In this document: positions 42,783 to 52,455 of the stretch, in pieces
Layout: the number at the start of each line of letters is the position of its first letter
How positions within the stretch are numbered: the stretch's first letter is position 1
From: an uncultured Lachnospiraceae bacterium
Lineage (GTDB): Bacteria > Bacillota > Clostridia > Lachnospirales > Lachnospiraceae
Length of the DNA stretch: 64,000 nucleotides
Assembly (NCBI GenBank): GCA_910583835.1
Contig: CAJTYM010000003.1
Location: forward strand, 65,753-129,752
Direction of reading: 5' to 3'
The notes under the pieces: model-generated
Told to the model about the DNA's origin: nothing
The model's database searches: none
What the model saw: the letters and a program-made list of their open reading frames with translations, nothing else
Translations under genes and position numbers: made by a program

Positions 42783-43733
42783 CTATTTTTCAAAGTGCTG
42801 GTAATCTTTCAATGAATTCCAATGCCCTCCCCAGATAAATCCATGTTCTGTGAACAGCTGATAACAGAGGTCATTTTCATCAATCTTATGTGCGAACGGT
42901 TGGCTCCTGTCTGCATAATCGCCCGCATTTACAGGGCTGATGGATGTGCCGCCATTTTTTATGCAGGGATTGTACAAAGGATTGATATCAATGGCAAGCC
43001 CCAAGCTGTGGCGGGACAGTTTGCTGCTGCCAGCAATTTCCCGATAGTTAAAAGCGGAAGTGTTGTTATCCTCCATGGACTGCTCATCGTCCGCCCCATA
43101 ATTGTCCACCAGCGCCATCTTCTCAATCGCATATCCATTTTCGTAAAGTTCTGCCATAATCTCCAACACATCTGCAGCAATGGACTGATTCACCAGCAGT
43201 TCCCCGATATGGGCCTGCCCATCAAACCCCACATGCAAAATACGCAGATAGCGCAGTTCCTCCAGGGAGATATTGTCGTTCTCCTGATAGGAGGTTCCCA
43301 CAATCCTCTGCTGCACCTCTGGGCTTAATTCTTCACTGTAAAACAGCGATTCTGCCATATCGGCTCTCAATGTCTCCATCTCAAGGATACTTCCAGCCTC
43401 CATATTCCTGATATCCGACAGATTTAAATAATCCTCCGCAACGGCAGAAGCCTCTGTGCTCTCTGCCGCGCCAGAAAGGCTGCCACCGCCCTTATCCGCT
43501 TCCGATAACTCTATCCCACAGCCGCTGCCCTTATCCGCTTCTGATAACTCTACCCCACATCTTCTGGCTGCTTCTGCCACAATCCCTGAAATTCTCTGGC
43601 TCAGTACCTCCCCACCTATATATTCCTGCACTTGCTCCATATTCCGCACATTCATGCTAACGCCCGCATAAACAGAAATACACGCAAGACACACCATAAA
43701 AATTATGACGGCTGCTCTTTTCCCAAATTTCAT
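42783..43733 (-). CDS. Membrane-anchored M15-type D-Ala-D-Ala carboxypeptidase
   Basis: A 316-residue exported protein. An N-terminal hydrophobic helix (AAVIIFMVCLACISVYAG) is followed by a low-complexity linker in which ELSEADKGSG / ELSEADKGGG is duplicated. The C-terminal domain has the M15 zinc motif SRHSLGLAIDI and GGHWNSLKDYQHFE. It should trim peptidoglycan stem peptides outside the cell. The ATG follows TAGGAGAGCAG. It sits beside an exported SGNH-type protein, suggesting a cell-envelope pair. Confidence 0.88.
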   Translation of the reverse strand: MKFGKRAAVIIFMVCLACISVYAGVSMNVRNMEQVQEYIGGEVLSQRISGIVAEAARRCGVELSEADKGSGCGIELSEADKGGGSLSGAAESTEASAVAEDYLNLSDIRNMEAGSILEMETLRADMAESLFYSEELSPEVQQRIVGTSYQENDNISLEELRYLRILHVGFDGQAHIGELLVNQSIAADVLEIMAELYENGYAIEKMALVDNYGADDEQSMEDNNTSAFNYREIAGSSKLSRHSLGLAIDINPLYNPCIKNGGTSISPVNAGDYADRSQPFAHKIDENDLCYQLFTEHGFIWGGHWNSLKDYQHFEK

Positions 43734-43789
43734 TCTGCTCTCCTATCTATTTCATTGTTACTTGTCCTGTTTCTCCCGCGACACAGGAA

Positions 43790-45076
43790 TTAAACTATTT
43801 TGTCATATTTCCCGACTTGATTATCCTGGGAGTCAAACACACAGACCTTTATATTTATTTTTTCTGCCGAGGGCAGGGCAATCTTCCGATTTCTGGATTT
43901 TTCCTGCAATAAGGTGCATTCCCCATTATCATCCTCATAGTAAACCTCAAACTTAAATTTATCTTTCTTTGTGGTCACGGAACGGATTTTACAAAATTCC
44001 CCGCTCGTATCCCGCCTCAGAATCAGACCAATAAATCTCTCGGGCAATTGTTCTTTCTTTTCCTCATAGGAAGCATAGAATAATTCCTCTTCTTCTATCT
44101 TTCCTGCAAAAAAATCGGCAAACACTTTGGTGAAACGCTCAGCCCCCATTTCATTCATATGGGTGGAATCCCGAAAATCAGTGTCCTGCATACCTAAAAT
44201 AGATGGATTTGCCATATTAAAATCATAAAAGCATACACCGTTTTCCTCGCATAATTCTTTTGCCTGCATATAATATTCATCGTAATTGCCAAAAGATTCT
44301 AACGTGTATTCTGGCAGGGGCGCAGAAAAACATACGAGCCTGATATTATTTTCCTGGCAATACTGTGCAATCTCGTGAAAATAATAGCGAAATTCTTCAT
44401 TCACAAGATTCTCTCTGATTGGCTGCCTGACCCTCGCGCCTACATTTTCAAATTCTTCCTTAAAACGAATAAAACCCTTGCCCGCATAATCACCCGATTC
44501 CACTTTGACATATTCATAATTCCGATAGGCAGCAGTCCATTTTGCAGAAACGGTTTCTTTCATCGTCTGCAACGAATAGACAGATTTCCAATTACGGCGC
44601 GCACGGCAGAACACATTGATGTAATCCTGTGGCTGAATGGTCGTCCAGAGATAAACAAATTTATTCCATGACGGCCGCATATAATCTGACACCCTGCAAA
44701 TTTCCTGCAGTGTACCATCCTCCACCCCTCTGGTCACGCCGTTGACCGACAGTTCAAGATAACAGTTATCAATATCCGCCACCCGATTCGCTTCTTTTAA
44801 TAACAGATAAGAAGTATCAATCCTCTGTGCAGAGGTACTGCAGTTAAACGTGTTCTGCCCCCATGCCGCATCTGCAATATCTGGATTGATTCCGCTATAT
44901 ACATGGGAGGCCCCCAAAAAAAGACTGTCAATCTCTTCCTGCCCATACAATTCATGCAGCTCAATCCTGGACCACGACGTCGTATCATTGCTGAAAACGT
45001 AATCTAACCCCGACAAGAAAAGCATAATCATAACCGAGGTTACCACACAAATTCCCATCACTCTTAAAATCTTCAT
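43790..45076 (-). CDS. SGNH/GDSL-like membrane-anchored protein
   Basis: A 428-residue protein with one N-terminal membrane helix. The SGNH hydrolase pattern is visible as SLFLGASHVYSGINP (block I region) and DSTHMNEMGAERF (block V, Asp-x-x-His). DltD- and AlgX-like acyltransferases have similar layout, so it may add or remove acyl groups on envelope polymers. It precedes the M15 peptidase on the same strand by 57 bases. The exact substrate is unknown. Confidence 0.72.
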   Translation of the reverse strand: MKILRVMGICVVTSVMIMLFLSGLDYVFSNDTTSWSRIELHELYGQEEIDSLFLGASHVYSGINPDIADAAWGQNTFNCSTSAQRIDTSYLLLKEANRVADIDNCYLELSVNGVTRGVEDGTLQEICRVSDYMRPSWNKFVYLWTTIQPQDYINVFCRARRNWKSVYSLQTMKETVSAKWTAAYRNYEYVKVESGDYAGKGFIRFKEEFENVGARVRQPIRENLVNEEFRYYFHEIAQYCQENNIRLVCFSAPLPEYTLESFGNYDEYYMQAKELCEENGVCFYDFNMANPSILGMQDTDFRDSTHMNEMGAERFTKVFADFFAGKIEEEELFYASYEEKKEQLPERFIGLILRRDTSGEFCKIRSVTTKKDKFKFEVYYEDDNGECTLLQEKSRNRKIALPSAEKINIKVCVFDSQDNQVGKYDKIV

Positions 45077-45327
45077 TTTCTAAAAACCTTCCCTTCTTCG
45101 CAGTGAGTATATCAACTTATCCCTTTGCTTAAGAATATGCATATAATTTACATTTTCTTTCGCTAAATTTTCATTTGCTCACCGAAACATTGATTTATAA
45201 TATAGGGAAAAATCATGATGGAAATATGGTATTTTTTAATAAAAGGATATTTTTGCCCCCTATTCCTGACTGCACCATTCCCTGTTTTCACTCATACAAT
45301 AACATAAGCGATAATAAGGAGAATCCT

Positions 45328-46095
45328 ATGGAAAAATTAATGGAAATCAAGCACGTGGGCTATTCCTACCATACGATGCAAGGGGAGACCCCCGCGCTCC
45401 ATAATATAAATTTTACGGTTCATAAGGGCGATTTTCTGGCAATTGTCGGTCCCAGCGGCTGCGGCAAATCCACCCTCCTGTCCCTTCTGGCAGGTCTGAT
45501 AGAGCCGGAACACGGTTCTGTTTTGCTATATGGACAGAAATTGTTCCAAAAGAACGGCGGAACCATCGGCTATATGCTGCAGCACGACCATCTTTTGGAA
45601 TGGCGAACAATTGAGAAAAACGTGCTGCTAGGGCTGGAAATCCAGAGCAAGCTGACTCCGGCAGCCAGGGAACGCATTTATGACATGTTAAAAACTTACG
45701 GATTATATAAATTCAAAGATGCCAGGCCTTCCCAGCTCTCGGGCGGGATGCGGCAGCGGGCAGCACTGATACGCACCCTTGCACTGGAACCGGAAATACT
45801 GTTATTGGATGAGCCTTTCTCCGCCCTGGACTATCAGACAAGGCTTACGGTCGGCGATGACATCGGCTCCATCATCAAAAAAGAACAGAAAACAGCCATT
45901 CTGGTTACCCACGACTTATCGGAAGCCGTGAGCCTCGGAAACCAGGTCCTGGTATTAAGCAAACGACCGGCAACCATTAAGAGCGTTATCGATATTTCTT
46001 TCCCGCCAAACATCAGTCCGCTCGAACGCAGAAATTTACCGGAATTCAAAGACTATTTTAATGAAATATGGAAGGAGTTAAATGACGATGAGTGA
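45328..46095 (+). CDS. ABC transporter ATPase (nitrate/sulfonate/thiamine-precursor type)
   Basis: A 255-residue ATPase with Walker A GPSGCGKST, signature LSGGMRQR, Walker B LLLDEPFSALD and switch VTHDLSEA. This subclass (SsuB/TauB/ThiZ-like) powers uptake of sulfonates, nitrate or pyrimidine precursors. The ATG at 45328 follows AATAAGGAGAATC. A TATAAT lies at about 45196-45201; the roughly 120-base leader shows no riboswitch I could recognise. The stop overlaps the permease gene. A shrunken copy of this gene is at 55125-55390. No substrate-binding protein gene is nearby. Confidence 0.92.
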   Translation: MEKLMEIKHVGYSYHTMQGETPALHNINFTVHKGDFLAIVGPSGCGKSTLLSLLAGLIEPEHGSVLLYGQKLFQKNGGTIGYMLQHDHLLEWRTIEKNVLLGLEIQSKLTPAARERIYDMLKTYGLYKFKDARPSQLSGGMRQRAALIRTLALEPEILLLDEPFSALDYQTRLTVGDDIGSIIKKEQKTAILVTHDLSEAVSLGNQVLVLSKRPATIKSVIDISFPPNISPLERRNLPEFKDYFNEIWKELNDDE

Positions 46096-46888
46096 GATTT
46101 CCCTTGCCCAGCAGAAATTTCTGCTTGCCCAGAAAAAACACAGGCGCACGGTCGCCGCAAGCAGGCTGTGCATTTTTGTGCTTTTCCTTGCAGTCTGGGA
46201 GAGCGCTGCCAGGATGGATCTGATCGATTCATTCTTTTTCAGCAGCCCCTCAGGCGTGGTTTTATGTGCCTATGACATGCTTTTGGACCATACACTGTTT
46301 ACCCACATAGGCGTTACGCTCTTTGAGACCATCAGCAGCTTTGTGCTGGTGACAGTCCTCGCACTCCTGACAACGATTATCCTATGGCTCAACAAGAAAA
46401 TCTCCGAGACATTGGAGCCCTATTTGGTTATCTTAAACAGCCTGCCAAAGTCTGCGCTGGCGCCCTTGCTCATTGTCTGGTTGGGGGCAAATTACAATAC
46501 GGTCATCATCACCGGCATATCCGTGGCGGTCTTTGGCTCTATTTTAAGCCTTTACACCAGCTTTCAGTCCGTAGACCCGGAAAAAATCAAGCTGATTAAG
46601 ACCTTGGGCGGAAAAAAATACCACGTCCTTGCCAAAGTAGTGCTTCCCGCCAACATCCCGGCACTGTTCGCTGTCATGAAGGTAAACATCGGGCTCTGCC
46701 TGGTAGGTGTGATTATCGGGGAATTTATCTCCTCCCGGCAAGGGCTTGGCTACCTGATTATCTACGGCAGCCAGGTTTTCAAATTGGATTGGGTGATCAT
46801 GTCCATCGTAATCCTCTGCCTGCTCGCCTGGGGACTCTACAGCTTATTAAGCCATTTGGAAAAACGCTACCTCAAACACATGTCTTAG
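46082..46888 (+). CDS. ABC transporter permease (SsuC/TauC/ThiX-like)
   Basis: A 268-residue inner-membrane protein with about six helices and the coupling loop KTLGGKKYHVLAKVVLPANIPA, which carries the EAA-type motif of binding-protein-dependent permeases. It overlaps the ATPase gene by 14 bases; GGAG precedes either ATG (46082 or 46088). The usual third component, a substrate-binding lipoprotein, is missing around it. Confidence 0.9.
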   Translation: MTMSEISLAQQKFLLAQKKHRRTVAASRLCIFVLFLAVWESAARMDLIDSFFFSSPSGVVLCAYDMLLDHTLFTHIGVTLFETISSFVLVTVLALLTTIILWLNKKISETLEPYLVILNSLPKSALAPLLIVWLGANYNTVIITGISVAVFGSILSLYTSFQSVDPEKIKLIKTLGGKKYHVLAKVVLPANIPALFAVMKVNIGLCLVGVIIGEFISSRQGLGYLIIYGSQVFKLDWVIMSIVILCLLAWGLYSLLSHLEKRYLKHMS

Positions 46889-46908
46889 CACAGCAGCTTA
46901 TGTATTCG

Positions 46909-46935
46909 GAACAAAGTGGGCAAGCCCACCTCAAC
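46909..46935. repeat. Second copy of the 27-nt segment found at 8696-8722
   Basis: These 27 bases, starting GAACAAAGTGGG and ending CCACCTCAAC, are identical to 8696-8722. Each copy lies just downstream of a plus-strand gene and is followed by a C-rich tract. The core GTGGGCAAGCCCAC is self-complementary. The shared context suggests a dispersed transcript-end element. Confidence 0.75.
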
Positions 46936-46970
46936 TCCCTGCCCCCCACTGGAGGCCGCTGGAAAAGCAG

Positions 46971-47023
46971 ATACCACCGCTTATATTTGGTATAATATAA
47001 CTATCAAATACAGGCGGTGGTAT
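46971..47023. repeat. Inverted repeat enclosing a promoter-like sequence
   Basis: ATACCACCGC (46971-46980) and GCGGTGGTAT (47014-47023) are perfect arms, with partial pairing inward (ATTTG/CAAAT). Between them is TTTGGTATAATATAAC. An ATG with the short reading frame MVEQQQYHV* follows on the plus strand at about 47025. The 46889-47140 gap contains nothing else beyond the 27-nt repeat, and the look is that of an insertion-element remnant. Confidence 0.45.
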
Positions 47024-47140
47024 TATGGTTGAGCAACAGCAGTACCATGTTTGAAACTGAAAAAATGATTTTTTGAGGATTTCCTGCTGTAGATAAAGAT
47101 GTTCATATGCCAAATCTCCTAATATGCCATTTGTAACCCT

Positions 47141-49840
47141 TTATTTTTCAGAACCCCAATCAATCCACATGGCAGGACGGATATTGTATTTTGAAGTGAC
47201 AGTTTCATTGATAGATGCATCAATACCTCCGAAAGCGCCAACCGTGATAACATACTCGTTGTAAGACGACCGTAAAGGCCAGTGACATCGCACTGCATTT
47301 GAAATAGGATATTTCGTACACATTCGTTCTTCCTCCGTAGCAAAATACTTTACCGCCTCTGTAACACCGAGTAAAAATACCCTATCCTTTATGGTCTTGC
47401 CAAAACTCACCATAGAATCTGCAAAAGGATCTATCTCTTCTAACTGTACTTCAACAGTAGGTATCATCGCTCTCTGTTTTTTAGAAAAAGCCTTCTTCAT
47501 AAACCCTTTGTTCAGCCATTTGCGCAGAGAACACGTTTTCCATGTAACATCCGCATCCTTCTTATGGTAAGCACGATAATCAAGGGCATATCTGCTGATA
47601 ACCAGGCTTCTGTCTCCCTCCTTTGCAAGCACAAGCCATTCTATCTCTTCTTTACCATTTTCTTTGTTCTCGTCCAGTTCATAAGAGCCAAAAATAATAT
47701 AATCTCCTACTTTCGCCTTTTTTCCTTTTGCCATTTGGTATTCAACGCGGATAGAGTCAGCCTGTTCTTTGCTGTCCTTATAGCCTTCAAGCTCTATCAA
47801 TTGTTCGTACGCTTCCTCATACTTTCCCTCCCCTATCCAGGCAACTGCCTGCTGATATATCTCCCCCGGTATCGTTTCCGTCTCTAATTCTTCTGCTATC
47901 TCTCTACTGTCCTTATAATCTTCAATCTCCATCAATTGTTCGTATGCTTCCTCATATTTTCCCTCCTCTATCCAGGCAACTGCTTCTTCATATTTCTTCC
48001 CCGGTATTGTTTCCATCTTTAATTCTTTTGCCTTCTCACCACTGTCCTTGTAGCTTTCAATCTCCATCAATTGTTCGTATGCTTCCAGATACTTTTCCTC
48101 CCCTATCCAGGCAGCTGCTTGCTGGTATTTCCGTTCTGGTATGAGCACCTTGTTATAGAAAATAACGCCTGCGATTACTGCACAGATGGCGGCAGCGATT
48201 ACAATACGGACACATCTCTTGCGCCTGATTTCTTGCCTGGCCAGCCGTTCCTTTTCTATTCTTATCCTTTCCTCTTCCCGCTGTATCTCCTTAATCTCCC
48301 TTTTACACATCTCCAACTGCTCATCCGCATCTCTCCAGCCGGGAATCTCCTGAAACTTAAGGATTGCAGCCTTATAATGGCTTATTTTTATATTAATTGT
48401 ATTATGTATCAGCGCCTCTGCCTCATGATAAATAGCATCTTTCCGGCAGGTTTCCGCCTCATTCAGACACTCCTCCCTCCTCGCGGAAGAATCCTTATAT
48501 TCTTCAATTGCAAGAAACTTAGACGCCGCATTCTGATAATCCCTTGCGGAATCCGCCGCCTCCATCATTGCAACTGCATCATGGTAAATTGATTCCAGAC
48601 GGGCATTTTCATTGCGCGTATTGATATGTTCAATATACCCCTGCACTGTATTTTTCAAGGCGTCATTTCCGTAACGAATCACTTTGTGATAATTATTGCT
48701 GTCGGAAAAGGCCTGCTCGCAGTCTGCAAGTTCCTGCTGTTTTTTGACATGCAGTTCTGCCATCAGTTTTCCAAGGTACGCCTCCGCCGTTTCCGGATCC
48801 ATATCCAGAACTTTTTCACAGTATTCATCCGCGCTTTCCCAGTCGCCATCCTCCAGAAAGATAAAGACACGCTTGAGCAAAGACTCCTTGTTTGCGCCCA
48901 CACTTGCTGTAATCGTTTCTGAACTGGCATTCTTCCTCGGTTCATCCACTTCCGCAATCTTCTCAATGCCACGGATAATGTCCTGCATAAAGCCAAGCTT
49001 TGACATATCCTGCGCCTGTAAATGGGAAAATTCCTCGGGCAAGTCATAAGGATCCATATCCTTGTAAGCCGGGATAAGCGTCTTTTTGGCTCCATTACGG
49101 ATAAGCGCGAGATAACGGCTCCATTCATTTTTCACCCAGGGCGCCTGAAAATATTCCGGCTTGGTGCCGAGCACGACCATCACTTTTGCAGAATTAAGGG
49201 CTGCGAATATGTACGGCTCATAGGCAGAACCAATCTTATCTTCGAGAGTGATACGGGAAAAGAAGACTTTGAACCCTTCTTCTGTCAATTCGTGATACAG
49301 TTCATTTGCCAGCACGGAATCCGGCGTTCGCCTGCCTGAATTATCCGTCTCCTTATAACAGATAAACACATCAAACGGTTCTTCCTGCTGTGAGATGGAA
49401 AGAATGCCTTTTTGAATCTCATTGATATTCTTTGCCTCTTCTTCATAAATTGATTTCTGGCTGCCGTCTGCATATTCCAGCGCAGATTTGTAATTATCAT
49501 CGTCAAAAACAGCCGTAAACTGTGCGCGGTTTACCGTAGGCACCCGCTTGTGGGATGCGGGGTCTTCCACATATTCAATCCCATAGCGGCAAAGGACAAG
49601 CGACCAGTAAGCCTCTGCATCCGTGCCGTCCTCATTCAGTATCTGTTCATAAATGCCCATCGCTTTGTCAAATTCATTATTCCGCCGGAAATGATTGGCC
49701 CTGTCATAGAGGTTGGCCCTTCTGTCATCGTCAAGTATCGGAATCGTCTGCTGTGTCCCGCAGTATTCGCAGACTGCAACACGTTCCCTATTTTTTATTT
49801 CCAATGTGCCGCCGCACATTTTGCATTTAAATAGCGCCAT
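47141..49840 (-). CDS. TIR-domain protein with zinc ribbon, membrane helix, internal repeats and DUF6273
   Basis: An 899-residue protein. In order: zinc ribbon (Cys6, Cys9, Cys24, Cys27), a TPR-like stretch, a TIR domain (about 155-290) with DVFICYKETD, SRITLEDKIGSAYEP and APWVKNEW (Glu239 is a candidate catalytic Glu), helical repeats, a transmembrane helix (IVIAAAICAVIAGVIF), three 45-residue repeats (KYEEAYEQLMEIEDYKDS type) and a C-terminal DUF6273 region (YIIFGSYELDE; ISRYALDYRAYH). The ATG follows GGAGGAG. TIR domains with an intact Glu often degrade NAD in defence. Here the SPFH and membrane genes upstream suggest a membrane stress or signalling complex. The role is unproven. Confidence 0.85.
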   Translation of the reverse strand: MALFKCKMCGGTLEIKNRERVAVCEYCGTQQTIPILDDDRRANLYDRANHFRRNNEFDKAMGIYEQILNEDGTDAEAYWSLVLCRYGIEYVEDPASHKRVPTVNRAQFTAVFDDDNYKSALEYADGSQKSIYEEEAKNINEIQKGILSISQQEEPFDVFICYKETDNSGRRTPDSVLANELYHELTEEGFKVFFSRITLEDKIGSAYEPYIFAALNSAKVMVVLGTKPEYFQAPWVKNEWSRYLALIRNGAKKTLIPAYKDMDPYDLPEEFSHLQAQDMSKLGFMQDIIRGIEKIAEVDEPRKNASSETITASVGANKESLLKRVFIFLEDGDWESADEYCEKVLDMDPETAEAYLGKLMAELHVKKQQELADCEQAFSDSNNYHKVIRYGNDALKNTVQGYIEHINTRNENARLESIYHDAVAMMEAADSARDYQNAASKFLAIEEYKDSSARREECLNEAETCRKDAIYHEAEALIHNTINIKISHYKAAILKFQEIPGWRDADEQLEMCKREIKEIQREEERIRIEKERLARQEIRRKRCVRIVIAAAICAVIAGVIFYNKVLIPERKYQQAAAWIGEEKYLEAYEQLMEIESYKDSGEKAKELKMETIPGKKYEEAVAWIEEGKYEEAYEQLMEIEDYKDSREIAEELETETIPGEIYQQAVAWIGEGKYEEAYEQLIELEGYKDSKEQADSIRVEYQMAKGKKAKVGDYIIFGSYELDENKENGKEEIEWLVLAKEGDRSLVISRYALDYRAYHKKDADVTWKTCSLRKWLNKGFMKKAFSKKQRAMIPTVEVQLEEIDPFADSMVSFGKTIKDRVFLLGVTEAVKYFATEEERMCTKYPISNAVRCHWPLRSSYNEYVITVGAFGGIDASINETVTSKYNIRPAMWIDWGSEK

Positions 49841-49852
49841 TATTTCTCCTCC

Positions 49853-50551
49853 TTATTTCAGTAACCTGCATTTCTTATTTCTGTCTTCCAGTAAAATCAT
49901 GAGTTCATCGGCGATTTCTTTCACTTCTGCCGCATTGTCTTCCTCCACTGCCTTTGTAAACACAGAAAATTTAACGGCGATTTCCTTCTCAATTGCGGAC
50001 AGCGCCGCACAGCTCACAGGGTCGGAATAACGAACCGTTTCATAAACTCTCTTGCAATCCTTTTTTACGGTTTCGGATTTGGCCTTTGCCGGCAATATTT
50101 CGGCATCGGCTGTCAGAGTTTTCAAAAAAGATACCTGTGCTTTCTCTTTTTCGTCCGCACGTTCCACAAGCGTGGCGGATACTGATGTTTTCATTATGGA
50201 AACAACGTTAAACGCCAGAACGGCCGCGCAAAGGATGCTGCCCGCCCAGAATGGAAAGGCGGGAATCAACATGCACAGCCCACCAAACACGAAAGACAGC
50301 AAAAGCCCAGTATAACTGGTAACGACAAGAGAGATACGATAAAAGACCTTCCTTGAATCCCCCGCTTTCAATGCAATATATGCACAGATTAGCTGCCCTA
50401 GAAAAGAAATCATTATGCATAAATATCCAATCCAAAATGTCGGCGTATATTTTCCCACGCCTGCCCAGCCGGGAACGGTAAAAGAAATCACCTGGAAAAG
50501 TGCGAACATCACCGCCCACGCCACAACGTATAATTTAAATATTTTCTTCAT
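49853..50551 (-). CDS. Four-helix membrane protein of the SPFH-TIR operon
   Basis: A 232-residue protein with about four transmembrane helices in the first 110 residues (AWAVMFALFQVISFTV; FWIGYLCIMISFLGQLICAY) and a soluble, charged C-terminal half predicted to be helical. No known domain was recognised. The ATG at 50551 follows CAGGAGATG, soon after the SPFH gene stop. It is the middle gene of three and probably tethers or links the SPFH and TIR proteins. Confidence 0.78.
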   Translation of the reverse strand: MKKIFKLYVVAWAVMFALFQVISFTVPGWAGVGKYTPTFWIGYLCIMISFLGQLICAYIALKAGDSRKVFYRISLVVTSYTGLLLSFVFGGLCMLIPAFPFWAGSILCAAVLAFNVVSIMKTSVSATLVERADEKEKAQVSFLKTLTADAEILPAKAKSETVKKDCKRVYETVRYSDPVSCAALSAIEKEIAVKFSVFTKAVEEDNAAEVKEIADELMILLEDRNKKCRLLK

Positions 50552-50565
50552 GAAATCATCTCCTG

Positions 50566-51813
50566 TCAAAGTTTTTCCCCGCACTCAAGGCAGAATTTCG
50601 CACCCAACACAGTTTCCTTCCCGCACTTTGGGCAGGAAGAGACAAACTTATGGCCACATTCCGGGCAAAATTTGCCCTTGACAACTGTTTTCCCGCATTC
50701 CGGACAGACCACCATGCCCTCAGGAACTGCTGGCGCTGTCTTTTCCCCGCATTCAAGGCAGAATTTCGCATTTTCAGGTAACACTGCGCCACAATTTGCA
50801 CATACGCTTTGCGCAGGCGCTTTTTCATGCATCATATTCATGGCATCATTCATCGAACCGCCAACTGTCCCGGCAACTACGCCGCCTACGCCTGCCATCG
50901 TCCCAAGGCCAACGCCAAGATTGGTGAACTGGCCGACTGCCTCATTTCTGGCCACTTCCGTTGCCACATCAAAACCGCGCTCTTGCTGATAAGTATATCC
51001 TTCCTGCGCACGTTTCGTTGCCTGTGCTTTGGAGTCAATGACAACCTTCTGTGCGTCCGTCTGTGCCTGAATAATATCCGTCTGTTGGCGGAGTTTCGCC
51101 TCGGCGACATCCGCATATTGACGGAAATGCAGTTCCTTGAACTGCTCATACTGCCTTTCGCCATCCGGCTTAGCCACATTTGTGACAAAAAAACGTTCCA
51201 GAGAAACGCCATAATCTGCAAAATCAGGAATTAACTGGCTATGAATCGACTCAGAGAAAACAGTCAGATGCTCGTCTATTTCAAAAATATTGATGGCGTT
51301 CTGTTTCATGGTCTGTGCAATGTAAGTCTTGACGCGCGTCATCAAAAATGCGCGGAAAAATGAAATCAGTTTTTGCTGGCTGAGAAAATCTTCCGTACCG
51401 ACAAGTTTTAAGAGCAGCCTGCGGCTGTCTGCCACTCGAAGGCTCATCTCGCCTGACGCCCCGATGGAAATTGGAAATCCGTAGGTAGGCTCGATATACT
51501 GCACCTTGCTGTCGGTTCCCCATTTGATATTCATCTGCTCCGTTTTGTTGATAAAATATACTTCGCAGTGAAAGGGGCTTTCGCCTCCGGTTGCGCGGTT
51601 CAGAAATTTTCCAATTAACGGAATATTTTGTGACTCAAGGGTATAGCGCCCCGCCCCAAAGAGATCGAGCGCCTGACCATTCTTGAAGAAAAGAGCTTCC
51701 TGACTTTCATGAACAATAAGCTGTGTAAAACTGTTGAAATCTTCACAGGGATGTTTCCAGATAAACGTACTGTTATCCCCTTCATACTTGATAATATCTG
51801 TAATTTGCGCCAT
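50566..51813 (-). CDS. SPFH-domain protein with C-terminal zinc ribbons
   Basis: A 415-residue protein. The N-terminal 300 residues form an SPFH (band 7/virion core-like) domain with a coiled tail (AKLRQQTDIIQAQTDAQKVV). A Gly-rich linker follows (GVGLGTMAGVGGVVAG), and then several double-Cys zinc ribbons (CANCGAVLPENAKFCLECG; CPECGKTVVKGKFCPECG). SPFH proteins build membrane scaffolds. It starts the operon with the membrane and TIR genes; ATG at 51813 after GAGGTGAATCC. Confidence 0.88.
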   Translation of the reverse strand: MAQITDIIKYEGDNSTFIWKHPCEDFNSFTQLIVHESQEALFFKNGQALDLFGAGRYTLESQNIPLIGKFLNRATGGESPFHCEVYFINKTEQMNIKWGTDSKVQYIEPTYGFPISIGASGEMSLRVADSRRLLLKLVGTEDFLSQQKLISFFRAFLMTRVKTYIAQTMKQNAINIFEIDEHLTVFSESIHSQLIPDFADYGVSLERFFVTNVAKPDGERQYEQFKELHFRQYADVAEAKLRQQTDIIQAQTDAQKVVIDSKAQATKRAQEGYTYQQERGFDVATEVARNEAVGQFTNLGVGLGTMAGVGGVVAGTVGGSMNDAMNMMHEKAPAQSVCANCGAVLPENAKFCLECGEKTAPAVPEGMVVCPECGKTVVKGKFCPECGHKFVSSCPKCGKETVLGAKFCLECGEKL

Positions 51814-52025
51814 GGATTCACCTCATAAACTTTTATCTTGCTGTGCGTAACTTTTTATGGATATTTTCATTATATCAGATTCTATGCTTTTTACAAGTAT
51901 CTTACGACTTCCATAAGTGTATGTAATTCTGTTTGGAACACATCCGTTTGTTTCACATCTCCTTTTAGGCAGGAAAATAGCAGGAAGGTTGTCAGCCTTC
52001 CTGCCTGGTATGGGTTCCATTGTTA

Positions 52026-52253
52026 TCATATGTATATGAGATTAATGTGCGTAATCACCATTCTCCCATTCACCTGAATAGTCGACAGTGCCATCCACAT
52101 AGCTGTCATATATGTAAACCCCAACTCTTCTAACTTCTGTTCCGACTCCCCAATCAACCCTTCTAAATCAGTACCCTCATCCGTTTTTTTCTCTTCATCG
52201 GTCATCTCAGCTTCTATCGAATTTTTCTGGCTTTTTCCACATAACTTCTCCAT
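52026..52253 (-). pseudogene. Frameshifted remnant of a small acidic protein
   Basis: One frame gives an acidic helical stretch (EGLIGESEQKLEELG). The next frame continues it sensibly as VYIYDSYVDGTVDYSGEWENG up to a stop at about 52043. Neither frame alone looks like a complete protein, and no ribosome site precedes the ATG at 52253. A single frameshift near 52110 would join them. The 52254-52455 stretch that follows shows nothing I can name. Confidence 0.45.
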
Positions 52254-52455
52254 TACTTGTTACAATGACAGAAGTTAATGCATTTATTTTTTCCCCACAT
52301 GAACTGTATGGCATTTTTTCCTCCAACGCATTTGCCTTATAGTAAAATATTTTTCATTATTCGTGAACCGCTGTTCCTATAGTGACAACCTGCATAAAAC
52401 AAAATAATAGACAACGATATGTACTGCGATGTAGACAATCCTGCAAATAGTCCCC

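Noticed and set aside
47119..47343. Short minus-strand open frame at the end of the TIR gene
   Set aside because: It is a different frame within the C-terminal DUF6273 coding region.
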